Notes under the pieces: generated by a model
Told to the model about the DNA's origin: nothing
The model's database searches: none
What the model saw: the letters and a program-made list of their open reading frames with translations, nothing else
DNA from: a virus
DNA: 21,556 nucleotides
IMG/VR virus record: IMGVR_UViG_3300032294_000189
Coordinates: 1 to 21,556 of that record
Direction: 5' to 3' (one strand)
Translations under genes and position numbers: made by a program
Shown here: piece by piece, positions 6,917 through 13,448 of the stretch
Numbering within the stretch: position 1 is the first letter of the stretch
Layout of the letters: every line of letters starts with the position of its first letter

Positions 6917-7443
6917 GCCGCAATCTCCATAGCAATTATTACACCTTGTGTGTTATCTCTAAATAATGTAACCCCGCCACCAGTTTGACTAGCAAATTGA
7001 GTTTTATATGTAACAGACGATGTTGTTGCTGGTGAATCTAAATAAACTATAGTTTGCGATGAAATAATAGCAAACCCAGCACCAACAGTTCCAAGGTAAG
7101 GAACATTGGTTGAAAAATTACTACCAATAGGAGATGAATTTCGCACCAATATAAGTTTCATGCCGTTTGCAGTTGAAGAAGCCCCAGCATCGCCATGTAT
7201 TGCCATAATCAAAACTTTGCTTGTTGAACTTGTTGGAGTAATAGCAATGCTTAAATTTGTGTCAATAAAACTAGTTGAAGTTGTAGTATTTGCTGTTGCG
7301 TATGTTCCTTGAACCACTTGCAGCACAGAACCAGATGGCAGCAAAGACTTAGGCACTTTACCGCTTACGACTGCGGATGTAGCCTGAGTAGTGCTATCGC
7401 TAAAGGTTATTGACGGACTATCTCCGTTAATGATAGCGGTCAT
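6913..7443 (-). CDS. Tail adhesin-like protein with beta-sandwich domain
   Basis: This 176-residue protein starts in an ATGA overlap. Its opening 'INGDSPSITFSDSTTQATSA' (residues 5-24) is a fibre-attachment motif widespread in phage tail proteins. From about residue 38, 'GSVLQVVQGTYATANTTTST' then 'LSIAITPTSSTSKVLIM' begins a C1q/TNF-like beta-sandwich of the kind used at fibre tips. It ends at 'IIAMEIAA', the usual last strand. It probably forms a trimeric tip that binds host surface sugars or proteins. It is flanked on both sides by small genes (69 and 88 aa) with 4-nt overlaps. Confidence 0.72.
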   Translation of the reverse strand: MTAIINGDSPSITFSDSTTQATSAVVSGKVPKSLLPSGSVLQVVQGTYATANTTTSTSFIDTNLSIAITPTSSTSKVLIMAIHGDAGASSTANGMKLILVRNSSPIGSNFSTNVPYLGTVGAGFAIISSQTIVYLDSPATTSSVTYKTQFASQTGGGVTLFRDNTQGVIIAMEIAA

Positions 7444-7649
7444 GGTAACTCCTTAATAAATTCGTTTGCTTGTTCTTGTGTCATCACATTCCCATCAGCA
7501 TCGAGAAGTTCTGCACCAGCTAAGACTTCTTTTTTGAAGGTTTGGTAGTCGGTGTTAGCTGGGTCGAATGGGATGCTATAAAGCATATTCCCTATTTGAT
7601 GGTTTACAGAATTTACATTGCCTAACATATTTTTGCAAAGTTTATACAT
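7440..7649 (-). CDS. Small tail-cluster protein of unknown function
   Basis: This 69-residue protein starts at ATG 7649 with a GGAG ribosome site, 3 bp after the preceding adhesin gene stops. The central 'SIPFDPANTDYQTFKKEVLAGAELLDADGNVMTQEQANEFI' is a pattern I have seen in small proteins near tail fibres; its 'DADGN' turn also occurs in the neighbouring 88-aa protein. An alternative start is the ATG at codon 22. No signal peptide or membrane helix is seen. It could be a fibre-assembly helper. Confidence 0.6.
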   Translation of the reverse strand: MYKLCKNMLGNVNSVNHQIGNMLYSIPFDPANTDYQTFKKEVLAGAELLDADGNVMTQEQANEFIKELP

Positions 7650-7652
7650 GAT

Positions 7653-8759
7653 TTATAACTCCGATTGCAAAGCTAAAAAAGAACTTGCATTGTTAGTTAC
7701 TAACCAAGCACCATGCCCTGAAGTTCCAGTTGCTTCGCTATTATTTCCAAAAGTAACTGCTTTAGGCGATGCTTCATTTAAAAAGAAAGAATTTAAATTG
7801 TCTTGCCCGCCATTTCTTACTGCGGCATAGTAATCAGTTCCTGTTACTACTGAAATGGTCGGTGATGTTCTCATTTCAACTGGAAAATTGTAAACACCAA
7901 AAACAGAAGTAGCAGAATAATATGTGGCTGTGCAAATTGGTTGCCCAGCAGCACTTTTACCTACAACATTAAAATACCTCTGACACAAAGCCAATTCAGT
8001 TCCATAAGGTCTGTAATCAAAGCTAGTAGCTGTAGTGCCTACCTCTAATTGCACCCCAGTCAGATAGAAAGTTGCTCCGTTTGTGCCGACTACGGATGTT
8101 GCTCCTGTGGCTGAACCGAAACTTGAGCCAGCCCACGCACCCGCAGTTCCGCTATTACTAGAACCAACACCAAGACCCCAAAATATAGTTATCCCAGTTG
8201 TGTTATTTACAGCCCATGTTCCACTTGTATCGCCAGCAACGGTTATTGTTTTGTATTCCCAAGTATTAGCGGAAGAAATTGTATAAGTAAATGGATAAGA
8301 CCTATTACCAGCACCGTTTCTAAAAGACCCGCCAAAAGTGCCAGTTAATGAACTACGCACCCAAAACGATAATGTAACAGTCCGAGCGTTAGCAGTTCCC
8401 CACATTAAGTCAGCACAATTAAAACCTTCAATTCTTTGTCCAATCGTAAACCAATCCGATGAAGTAATTGAATATGCTGAAGAAGATGTAACTCCAAGAT
8501 AATCTGTAAATCCCACGGGCGGGGTAACTGCACCAGCATCTTGTTGAACTGTTAATCTATTGGCTTGACTTACATACGCTGAAAATCTATCTAATGTGTA
8601 TGTGTCTGTACCGCTTGTAGGATTAACACTAGCACCAGCATTACGCTGGTCAATCACCATCCCGCCATTTATGATTCTATTGCGAAATACAGCAGAATTA
8701 GGGCTAAAGGTATTGATAGAGCCTTGTATTGCGTTTGCTTGAACTGTGCCGTAGGTCAT
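7653..8759 (-). CDS. Putative receptor-binding tail protein (carbohydrate-binding type)
   Basis: The 368-residue protein starts in a TAATG overlap with the small gene upstream. The segment RNRIINGGMVIDQRN (residues 26-40) and the later 'FDYRPYGTELALCQRYF' (about 250-266) are the two hallmark blocks of a tail protein family common in aquatic phages. Between them lies a jelly-roll-like domain, with 'VTLSFWVRSSLTG' and 'WEYKTITVAGDTSGTW', that resembles carbohydrate-binding modules. The last 100 residues form a separate beta-rich tip. It likely recognises host surface polysaccharide. The family call is strong; the ligand is not known. Confidence 0.78.
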   Translation of the reverse strand: MTYGTVQANAIQGSINTFSPNSAVFRNRIINGGMVIDQRNAGASVNPTSGTDTYTLDRFSAYVSQANRLTVQQDAGAVTPPVGFTDYLGVTSSSAYSITSSDWFTIGQRIEGFNCADLMWGTANARTVTLSFWVRSSLTGTFGGSFRNGAGNRSYPFTYTISSANTWEYKTITVAGDTSGTWAVNNTTGITIFWGLGVGSSNSGTAGAWAGSSFGSATGATSVVGTNGATFYLTGVQLEVGTTATSFDYRPYGTELALCQRYFNVVGKSAAGQPICTATYYSATSVFGVYNFPVEMRTSPTISVVTGTDYYAAVRNGGQDNLNSFFLNEASPKAVTFGNNSEATGTSGHGAWLVTNNASSFLALQSEL

Positions 8760-8935
8760 TATTGAATTCCGTCAAGTTGTTCTTGTGTTGGGCGGGGTAG
8801 GGTTGGGTGTTCCCACTTAGCAATGTAGTCGCCTTTGCCGTCTGAATCGTTTTGTAAAATAATTGTTCCAAATGGAGAAAAATCCATATTAGTAAGTTCA
8901 GGGTAAATTGTTTTAATTTTCTCAGGTAGTGTCAT
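8759..8935 (-). CDS. Small XkdW-like tail protein
   Basis: I place the start at ATG 8935 (MTLPEKIKTIYPEL, 58 residues), because it shares ATGA with the preceding stop; a start 6 codons upstream is open but lies deep in the previous gene. The segment 'DYIAKWEHPTLPRPTQEQLD' (residues about 36-55) is a recurrent signature of small tail-cluster proteins resembling the XkdW family. Such proteins are encoded beside tail fibres and may help assembly, though the function is not established. It also overlaps the next gene by 1 nt (TAATG), so three genes are coupled. Confidence 0.7.
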   Translation of the reverse strand: MTLPEKIKTIYPELTNMDFSPFGTIILQNDSDGKGDYIAKWEHPTLPRPTQEQLDGIQ

Positions 8936-9474
8936 GCTGCCCTCACTAAACAACCACTCATTTCACAATTATTTCCAATCGCAATAGCTTGGAATGTCGG
9001 TCCGCCTGAGGATGTTTCTGCATAACCAAACAATTCAATATAGTCAGATGAACCATTTAAATAAACAACAGTAGAAACCACAGAAAAAACAAGCCCTGAT
9101 ATTGTAAAGCTACCAATAATTAATTGAGATCCGTTTTTATGTAACGCAACACTTCCATTAGCTATTCCAGTTCCAGTAATGCGTGCTTTACCATTTATTT
9201 GATAATAACCAGCTACAGTTGGTGTAAAACGACTAGATGCAAAATTGCTGTTTGTATCAAAAACTTCTGTATCTAATGTAATTTTTGTAACTACACCGCT
9301 AGTAAATCCTTGGTTTGTAGAGCCATAAGCACTAAACGCTGGCATATTACCGCTAACCATCGCTGTTCCAGTAACGGCTGGTAACGAAATAGTAAAGTCG
9401 CTATTGGTATTTGGGCTTTCTAATGTTACTGAGCCTGTTCCAGCAGCATTACCTTTGGTGATAAGAGAACTCAT
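8932..9474 (-). CDS. C1q-like tail adhesin
   Basis: This 180-residue protein has an AAAGGA ribosome site. The N-terminal 'NAAGTGSVTLESPNTNSDFTISLPAVTGTAM' is an attachment region seen in many fibre-linked phage proteins. From about residue 45, 'PAFSAYGSTNQ' then 'TKITLDTEVFDTNSNF...FTPTVAGYYQINGKARI' gives the strand order of a C1q/TNF-like jelly roll. It ends with 'SGCLVRAA'. Such domains trimerise and bind surface ligands. It directly follows the long Ala-rich fibre and may form its tip as a separate subunit. Confidence 0.78.
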   Translation of the reverse strand: MSSLITKGNAAGTGSVTLESPNTNSDFTISLPAVTGTAMVSGNMPAFSAYGSTNQGFTSGVVTKITLDTEVFDTNSNFASSRFTPTVAGYYQINGKARITGTGIANGSVALHKNGSQLIIGSFTISGLVFSVVSTVVYLNGSSDYIELFGYAETSSGGPTFQAIAIGNNCEMSGCLVRAA

Positions 9475-9483
9475 GTGTATCCT

Positions 9484-10926
9484 TTATAGTACAACCCAGC
9501 GACTACCAGTAGGAACTGTTACAGTAACTCCGCTAGAGATTGTTACTGCTCCAACAGAACTAGCAGAATAACCGCTAGGAATTGTATAGTTTGCTCCGAT
9601 TGTCATATTGTTTACTACGATGCCGTTAGTAGCTACAAGCTGAGAAGCCTTTAGTTCTCCTGTGCTTGGTCTGTAAAGTAACTTAGCGTTACTGGTAAAT
9701 ACAGTTGTAGGAGTTCCTGATGTTGCAGAAGCAAACATTGGAAATAAGTCACTAGCAGTCGTAGTATCATTACTTAATGCTGCACCGCCTTGAACTGAAG
9801 CAGTACTTACTGCAGTAATTAATCCTTTACCGTTTACAGTAATGACTGGAATATTTGTAGAACTACCGAATGAACCAGTGTTGGTATTTACCGTAGCAAG
9901 AGTTGCGTTAGTGATTGCAGTGCCAGTACTTCCTGACATCGTTAGATCACCACCAGTTACAGAGATAGAACCTGAGACAGTACCCCACGATGTATTAGTA
10001 CCATCAGTGGTTAAGAACTTTCCTGCATTACCAGTCTGAGAAGGAGTATAACTAGCAGCTAATGTAGCAGAGGCTGCAGCGTTAGTCGCTGAAGTTGCAG
10101 CAGCGGTTGCTGAGTTACTGGCATTCGTAGCCGATGTAGCAGCAGCACTAGCTGAGTTACTAGCGTTAGTCGCTGAAGTAGACGCTGCCGAAGCACTGTT
10201 GCTTGCATTCGTAGCAGAAGTAGCTGCGTTAGATGCTGAAGTAGACGCTGCAGAAGCTGAGGAAGCAGCGTTGCTGGCAGAGGTAGCAGCAGCACTAGCG
10301 GAAGCAGCAGCGTTAGTCTCTGCAGTCTCCGCATTGGTCTCTGCTAATTCAGCATTGGTTTCAGCGAGTTCTGCTGCAGTCTTAGCAGTCTGAGCTGCAG
10401 TCGCAGAGTTTGCTGCGTTAGTTGCAGAAGTAGCTGCAGCGGATGCACTGTTACTTGCGTTAGTTGCAGAAGTAGCTGCAGCGGATGCTGAGTTAGAAGC
10501 ATTGGTAGCGGAAGTAGAAGCTGCTGAAGCAGAATTGGCAGCATTGGTTGCTGAAGTAGCTGCATTACTTGCAGAAGTACTAGCTGCAGACGCAGACGAA
10601 GCAGCGTTAGTTGCTGATGTGCTTGCAGCAGAAGCGGACGATGAAGCAGCCGATGCCGATGATGCAGCGTTAGTCGCAGCAGTTTCTGCGTTAGTCTCTG
10701 CAGTTTCTGCATTGGTCTCTGCGGTTTCAGCGTTTGTCTCTGCAGTCTCTGCATTAGTTTCTGCAAGTTCTGCAGCAGCCTGTGCAGCCTCAGCAGCAGC
10801 TTGAGCAATCTCTGCAGCAGTCTGAGCAGCAATGGCTGCGTCTTTAGCAGCAAGGGCTAAGAGTACTTCACTGGATGCGTCGTTAACTGCATCGCCCGGA
10901 CCACCGGGACCACGATAAATAGCCAA
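9484..10926 (-). CDS. Long Ala-rich tail fibre (TTG start)
   Basis: This 480-residue protein uses a TTG start at 10926 behind a strong AAGGAG site; no better ATG exists, and the N-terminal MAIYRGPGGPGDAVNDA matches the virion-attachment end of podophage fibres. Residues about 25-290 are a near-continuous repeat rich in Ala, Ser, Thr and Asn, first as heptads (AETNAET), then as 14-residue units (TSATNASNSASAAA), forming a long trimeric coiled stalk. The rest contains 'LATVNTNTGSFGSSTNIPVI' and 'TVNGKGLITAV', a recurrent fibre module, and a beta-rich end. It would carry the adhesins encoded next. The length of the stalk may vary between relatives by unit gain or loss. Confidence 0.88.
   Translation of the reverse strand: MAIYRGPGGPGDAVNDASSEVLLALAAKDAAIAAQTAAEIAQAAAEAAQAAAELAETNAETAETNAETAETNAETAETNAETAATNAASSASAASSSASAASTSATNAASSASAASTSASNAATSATNAANSASAASTSATNASNSASAAATSATNASNSASAAATSATNAANSATAAQTAKTAAELAETNAELAETNAETAETNAAASASAAATSASNAASSASAASTSASNAATSATNASNSASAASTSATNASNSASAAATSATNASNSATAAATSATNAAASATLAASYTPSQTGNAGKFLTTDGTNTSWGTVSGSISVTGGDLTMSGSTGTAITNATLATVNTNTGSFGSSTNIPVITVNGKGLITAVSTASVQGGAALSNDTTTASDLFPMFASATSGTPTTVFTSNAKLLYRPSTGELKASQLVATNGIVVNNMTIGANYTIPSGYSASSVGAVTISSGVTVTVPTGSRWVVL
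10056..10851 (-). repeat. Degenerate 21/42-bp coding repeat in tail fibre
   Basis: The stalk part of the fibre gene is built of degenerate 21-bp (7-codon) and 42-bp (14-codon) units, visible on the plus strand as alternations of 'gcagcgttagt(c/t)gc', 'gaagtagc(a/t)gc' and similar. Several adjacent units are almost identical at the DNA level (for example around 10430-10500). The low complexity explains the long stop-free frames on other strands here, which are not genes. Confidence 0.85.
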
Positions 10927-10970
10927 AATTTATCTCCTTATTTGTTTAAATACACTCAGCGAATGCACTT

Positions 10971-11001
10971 AAACAAAACTCCCCAGCCGAAGCCGGAGAG
11001 T
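10971..11001 (-). terminator. Rho-independent terminator after major capsid gene
   Basis: On the minus strand a perfect 10-bp stem (ACTCTCCGGC with GCTGGGGAGT, two G-T pairs) closes a TTCG tetraloop (10988-10991) and is followed by TTTTGTTT. It starts 13 bp beyond the capsid stop codon. UUCG loops are very stable and typical of bacterial terminators. It probably reduces transcription into the fibre genes, giving much capsid and less fibre. Confidence 0.9.
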
Positions 11002-11014
11002 CTTGAAGCCAATA

Positions 11015-11974
11015 TTAGGCGTTTACTGCGAGAACAAAACCGGTCTCAGGACGCAAGGTCTTAACACCGTAGAGTGTGTCAGCAGTGTACAGCGTAGAGA
11101 GATACTCTTGCTTGTACTGGGTCTGCGAACGAACACCGAGTTGCTCAGCTAGAACCATCGTATCACGATGAGCCAAAATAGCTGCTTTGATGTCGCCACC
11201 AGCGGTTGCTGTGTTCTGAGCATCAGTTTCGATGACAGGAGCATTGCTGGTTACGAAAATGTCGATACCATAGAGCGTACCGATTTGACCGTTCTGAACA
11301 CCACGACCATCAACGAAATCAGAGCTGTTGTAACGGTCGATGCCCATGATAGCTGCACGGAGTGATGGAGGAATCGCAAAGAAACGATTGTCCATTGGGG
11401 TGTCAGCATCGTCCATCAACTTGATCAACGCACGGAAACCAGCGTCAGTGAACACATCGGCAGGAACTACGGTGTCTTCTGCGTAAGCAGTTAAACCGGT
11501 AGAAGCGTCGATGTAATAACTGTTGCTGTGTGTCCAGTCGTTTGTGCCGTTACCGAAAGTTTGACCCAAGTTAAACAAGGTGTCGTCAACTTTCTTAGCC
11601 AAAGCATAACCAGCGTCATCCGTGTAGAAACGACGGAGTGAAGCCAAAGCCTGAACTTCGACGATGTCCTCGATGAAGCGTGAGTACTCGAAGTGCTGGT
11701 CGATCGAAACTAATACTTCGGTCTCGGTGTCAGCTTGAATGGTAACGGTGGTGTTTGCAGCCTTAGCGGTTGCAGTGCCACGAGTTGGTTTAGGAATATG
11801 AAGAGTGTCACCCTTCTTACCACGCATAGACATCTTGTTAACCAAGTTAGCCAATACGAGGTTCTTTTTGTATGCAGCTACAACTTCGTCACTCCAAATC
11901 TCTGGAATAAACTTGTCTGCATTGGTTTTGTTGACGATAGATGAACTACCACCTGGATATGCTGCTGTTGCCAT
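11015..11974 (-). CDS. Major capsid protein
   Basis: This 319-residue protein starts at ATG with a strong AGGAG site nine bases upstream. Blocks such as 'KFIPEIWSDEVVAAYKKNLVLANLV' (about 22-46), 'GDTLHIPKPTRG' (55-66), 'EYSRFIEDIVEVQALASLRRFYTDDAGYALAKKVDD' and 'QNGQIGTLYGIDIFVTSN' (C-terminal third) are typical of HK97-fold podophage capsid proteins. It follows the scaffold gene, as expected, and is followed by a strong terminator. It assembles around the scaffold into the procapsid that receives DNA through the portal. Codon and base use look like the neighbours. Confidence 0.92.
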   Translation of the reverse strand: MATAAYPGGSSSIVNKTNADKFIPEIWSDEVVAAYKKNLVLANLVNKMSMRGKKGDTLHIPKPTRGTATAKAANTTVTIQADTETEVLVSIDQHFEYSRFIEDIVEVQALASLRRFYTDDAGYALAKKVDDTLFNLGQTFGNGTNDWTHSNSYYIDASTGLTAYAEDTVVPADVFTDAGFRALIKLMDDADTPMDNRFFAIPPSLRAAIMGIDRYNSSDFVDGRGVQNGQIGTLYGIDIFVTSNAPVIETDAQNTATAGGDIKAAILAHRDTMVLAEQLGVRSQTQYKQEYLSTLYTADTLYGVKTLRPETGFVLAVNA

Positions 11975-11999
11975 TTTATAAATCTCCTAAATTAATAAT

Positions 12000-12815
12000 T
12001 TAACGGACTCGTCCTTCGTTATAAGCAGCAAGAATTTCGTCTTGTAATGCCATGTAACGATCAGGATCTGTCATTCTCAGTTTGATAAGGTCAGCTCTTC
12101 GATAAATCTTTCTACTAGCTTCTCCTGTACCGCCTGTATCTACTGCTGCAGCTTTCAAGGCAGTTTCTTGAGCTTTAGCTTGTGTTGCTGCTGTTTGTAC
12201 TTGTTTCTCATTCGATTGAACTGATTTGATTGCCTTGTAGGTACTCAATAGTTCATCGGCAGAGTTAAAGTCAAATTCAGCGTCAGCTTTGGTAAACAAG
12301 TCTACACGAATTGGGCTTGCTTTGACCCACTCATGGAAGTCTGCGTTTTGCGCTATTTCCATAAAGTCCGGATGCTTAGACTGCAGTTTCTGTGCAGTTT
12401 GCATTCTCTTTAGTTCGAGAGCTGCTTGTTTAGCTTCAAGTACTGCTGGATGCTGGTCTACAGTTTTTAAGACGGCTTGCTTCGGGTCAGCGAAGAAATC
12501 TTCTTCTGGAACTGTTTCAGCTGGCTTGCTATTTTGCTTAGAGTCGAGTTGTTGCTTGAGTAACTGATCAGCTAGACTACGAACCTCATGTACTTCTTGT
12601 GCTTGTCGTCCAATGAGCTTTTCAGCTTCTTGGTGCATCTTAACGATGTCTTCGATTGACTTGCCTTTGTACTTATCAGGAATTACTTCCTGCTTTGGTT
12701 CTTCTGCTGGAGGCTCTTGAGGCTGAAGTGTCTCTTGAGGTTGTTCCGCTGGTGTATCTATCTGCTCAAAGTTTTCTTCTTGCAGTTCGTCTTGTTCAAT
12801 AAAATTTGCAGCCAT
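12000..12815 (-). CDS. Capsid scaffolding protein
   Basis: The 271-residue protein has an acidic, Glu/Gln/Pro-rich N-terminus (residues 1-50), then 'DKYKGKSIEDIVKMHQEAEKLIGRQAQEV' (about 47-75), a signature I know from podophage scaffolds. A Gln/Ala-rich helical centre follows and a basic C-terminal segment (RKIYRRADLIKLRM...) that in such proteins binds the capsid protein. It lies directly before the capsid gene with 25 bp between. It directs procapsid assembly and leaves before or during packaging. No protease motif is seen. Confidence 0.88.
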   Translation of the reverse strand: MAANFIEQDELQEENFEQIDTPAEQPQETLQPQEPPAEEPKQEVIPDKYKGKSIEDIVKMHQEAEKLIGRQAQEVHEVRSLADQLLKQQLDSKQNSKPAETVPEEDFFADPKQAVLKTVDQHPAVLEAKQAALELKRMQTAQKLQSKHPDFMEIAQNADFHEWVKASPIRVDLFTKADAEFDFNSADELLSTYKAIKSVQSNEKQVQTAATQAKAQETALKAAAVDTGGTGEASRKIYRRADLIKLRMTDPDRYMALQDEILAAYNEGRVR

Positions 12816-12884
12816 ATATTGCTCCTGTCACAAAGTGATTGTAGGATTTATAAAATAACAAAGGTCCGATTCGGGTTGTCTTCG

Positions 12885-13118
12885 TCACGAATTGAGCTTA
12901 CGCTCACGAAGGCGTTTCTCTTCACGCTGTCTAGCCCACCTTGCTGTTGCTTGGGGATGGTCTCCCGATACAGGGTCAAGACTAATACGAGGTGCAGAGA
13001 TCTGCCGATGTGCGTCTTTACCGCACAACTCACAAGGAATACTGGCTACCTCATAACTAACCAGCCGTTCTTGTAAGTGATCCTCTTCACAGAGGAATTC
13101 ATAGAGCCTACGAGTCAT
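12885..13118 (-). CDS. FmdB-like small zinc-ribbon protein
   Basis: The 77-residue protein starts at ATG 13118, overlapping the previous gene by 11 nt. The opening 'RRLYEFLCEEDHLQERLVSYE' with C10, H14, then C29-x2-C32 resembles FmdB-type zinc ribbons (LYEY.C..CGH...), with His in place of the second Cys. The Arg-rich tail (residues 58-77, ARWARQREEKRLRERK) is probably helical and basic. Similar proteins occur between portal and scaffold genes in several podophages. A role in regulation or assembly is guessed, not shown. Confidence 0.65.
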   Translation of the reverse strand: MTRRLYEFLCEEDHLQERLVSYEVASIPCELCGKDAHRQISAPRISLDPVSGDHPQATARWARQREEKRLRERKLNS

Positions 13119-13368
13119 CCTGAGCGTCTCCCGACGAGTCTCGTTGCAATGCCTCGTAAGCCTGTTCTGAGCTTTCCTTTAGAGTTAGCACCCATTGGAG
13201 GATGTCTAATTGCCCTTTACGAAAGTACAGATCTAATTCGTTTTGGATTGGAGCGACTTTATTGACGGCATCGAATATTCCCTGCACATCTTCGTTAAAT
13301 TGCTTCCAACCCTCAGTTGACATCATATGCCAACGGTTCTCATAGTATTTTTCGAGCGCTTTGTCCAC
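13108..13368 (-). CDS. Hypothetical protein between portal and scaffold (GTG start)
   Basis: An 86-residue protein starts at GTG 13368 behind a strong AAAGGAG site. It is mostly helical and acidic at the end ('SSGDAQDDS'), with 'YYENRWHMMSTEGWKQFNEDVQGIFDAVN' (residues 8-36) as the most distinctive part. This kind of short gene, with a WKQF..D motif, is recurrent beside podophage portal genes, but I know no function. It is the first gene behind the promoter at 13420-13448 and overlaps the next gene by 11 nt. Confidence 0.7.
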   Translation of the reverse strand: MDKALEKYYENRWHMMSTEGWKQFNEDVQGIFDAVNKVAPIQNELDLYFRKGQLDILQWVLTLKESSEQAYEALQRDSSGDAQDDS

Positions 13369-13393
13369 AGTTTTCTCCTTTAAATGGGAACTG

Positions 13394-13411
13394 TGTTGCT
13401 TGGTAACAACA
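13394..13411. repeat. Inverted repeat TGTTGC-N6-ACAACA, third copy of the operator-like motif
   Basis: The plus strand reads TGTTGC-TTGGTA-ACAACA. It differs by one base from the two TGTTGT-N6-ACAACA copies at 17660 and 17798. It lies 9-26 bp downstream of the -10 box at 13420-13425, in the leader of the 86-aa gene. As RNA it could also form an 8-bp hairpin with an ACCA loop (13393-13412). Confidence 0.6.
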
Positions 13412-13419
13412 CTTTCCTA

Positions 13420-13448
13420 ATGCTACCACAACTTAGGAAAAAAGTCAA
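13420..13448 (-). promoter_or_regulatory. Sigma70-type promoter for scaffold/capsid genes
   Basis: On the minus strand TTGACT (13443-13448) is followed after 17 bp by TAGCAT (13420-13425). The -35 box contains the TGA stop codon of the portal gene. Genes downstream are the 86-aa protein, the FmdB-like protein, scaffold and capsid. A separate promoter here would raise capsid expression above terminase and portal. Confidence 0.65.

Noticed and set aside
10199-10853. Long open frames on both strands opposite and out of frame with the tail fibre
   Set aside because: They are Leu/Gln- or Ala/Val-rich shadows of the low-complexity Ala/Ser/Thr codon repeats and have no ribosome sites.
12717-13076. 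Plus-strand frame of 119 codons
   Set aside because: It covers the scaffold start and FmdB-like gene in antisense; its translation looks random and Cys/Leu-rich.
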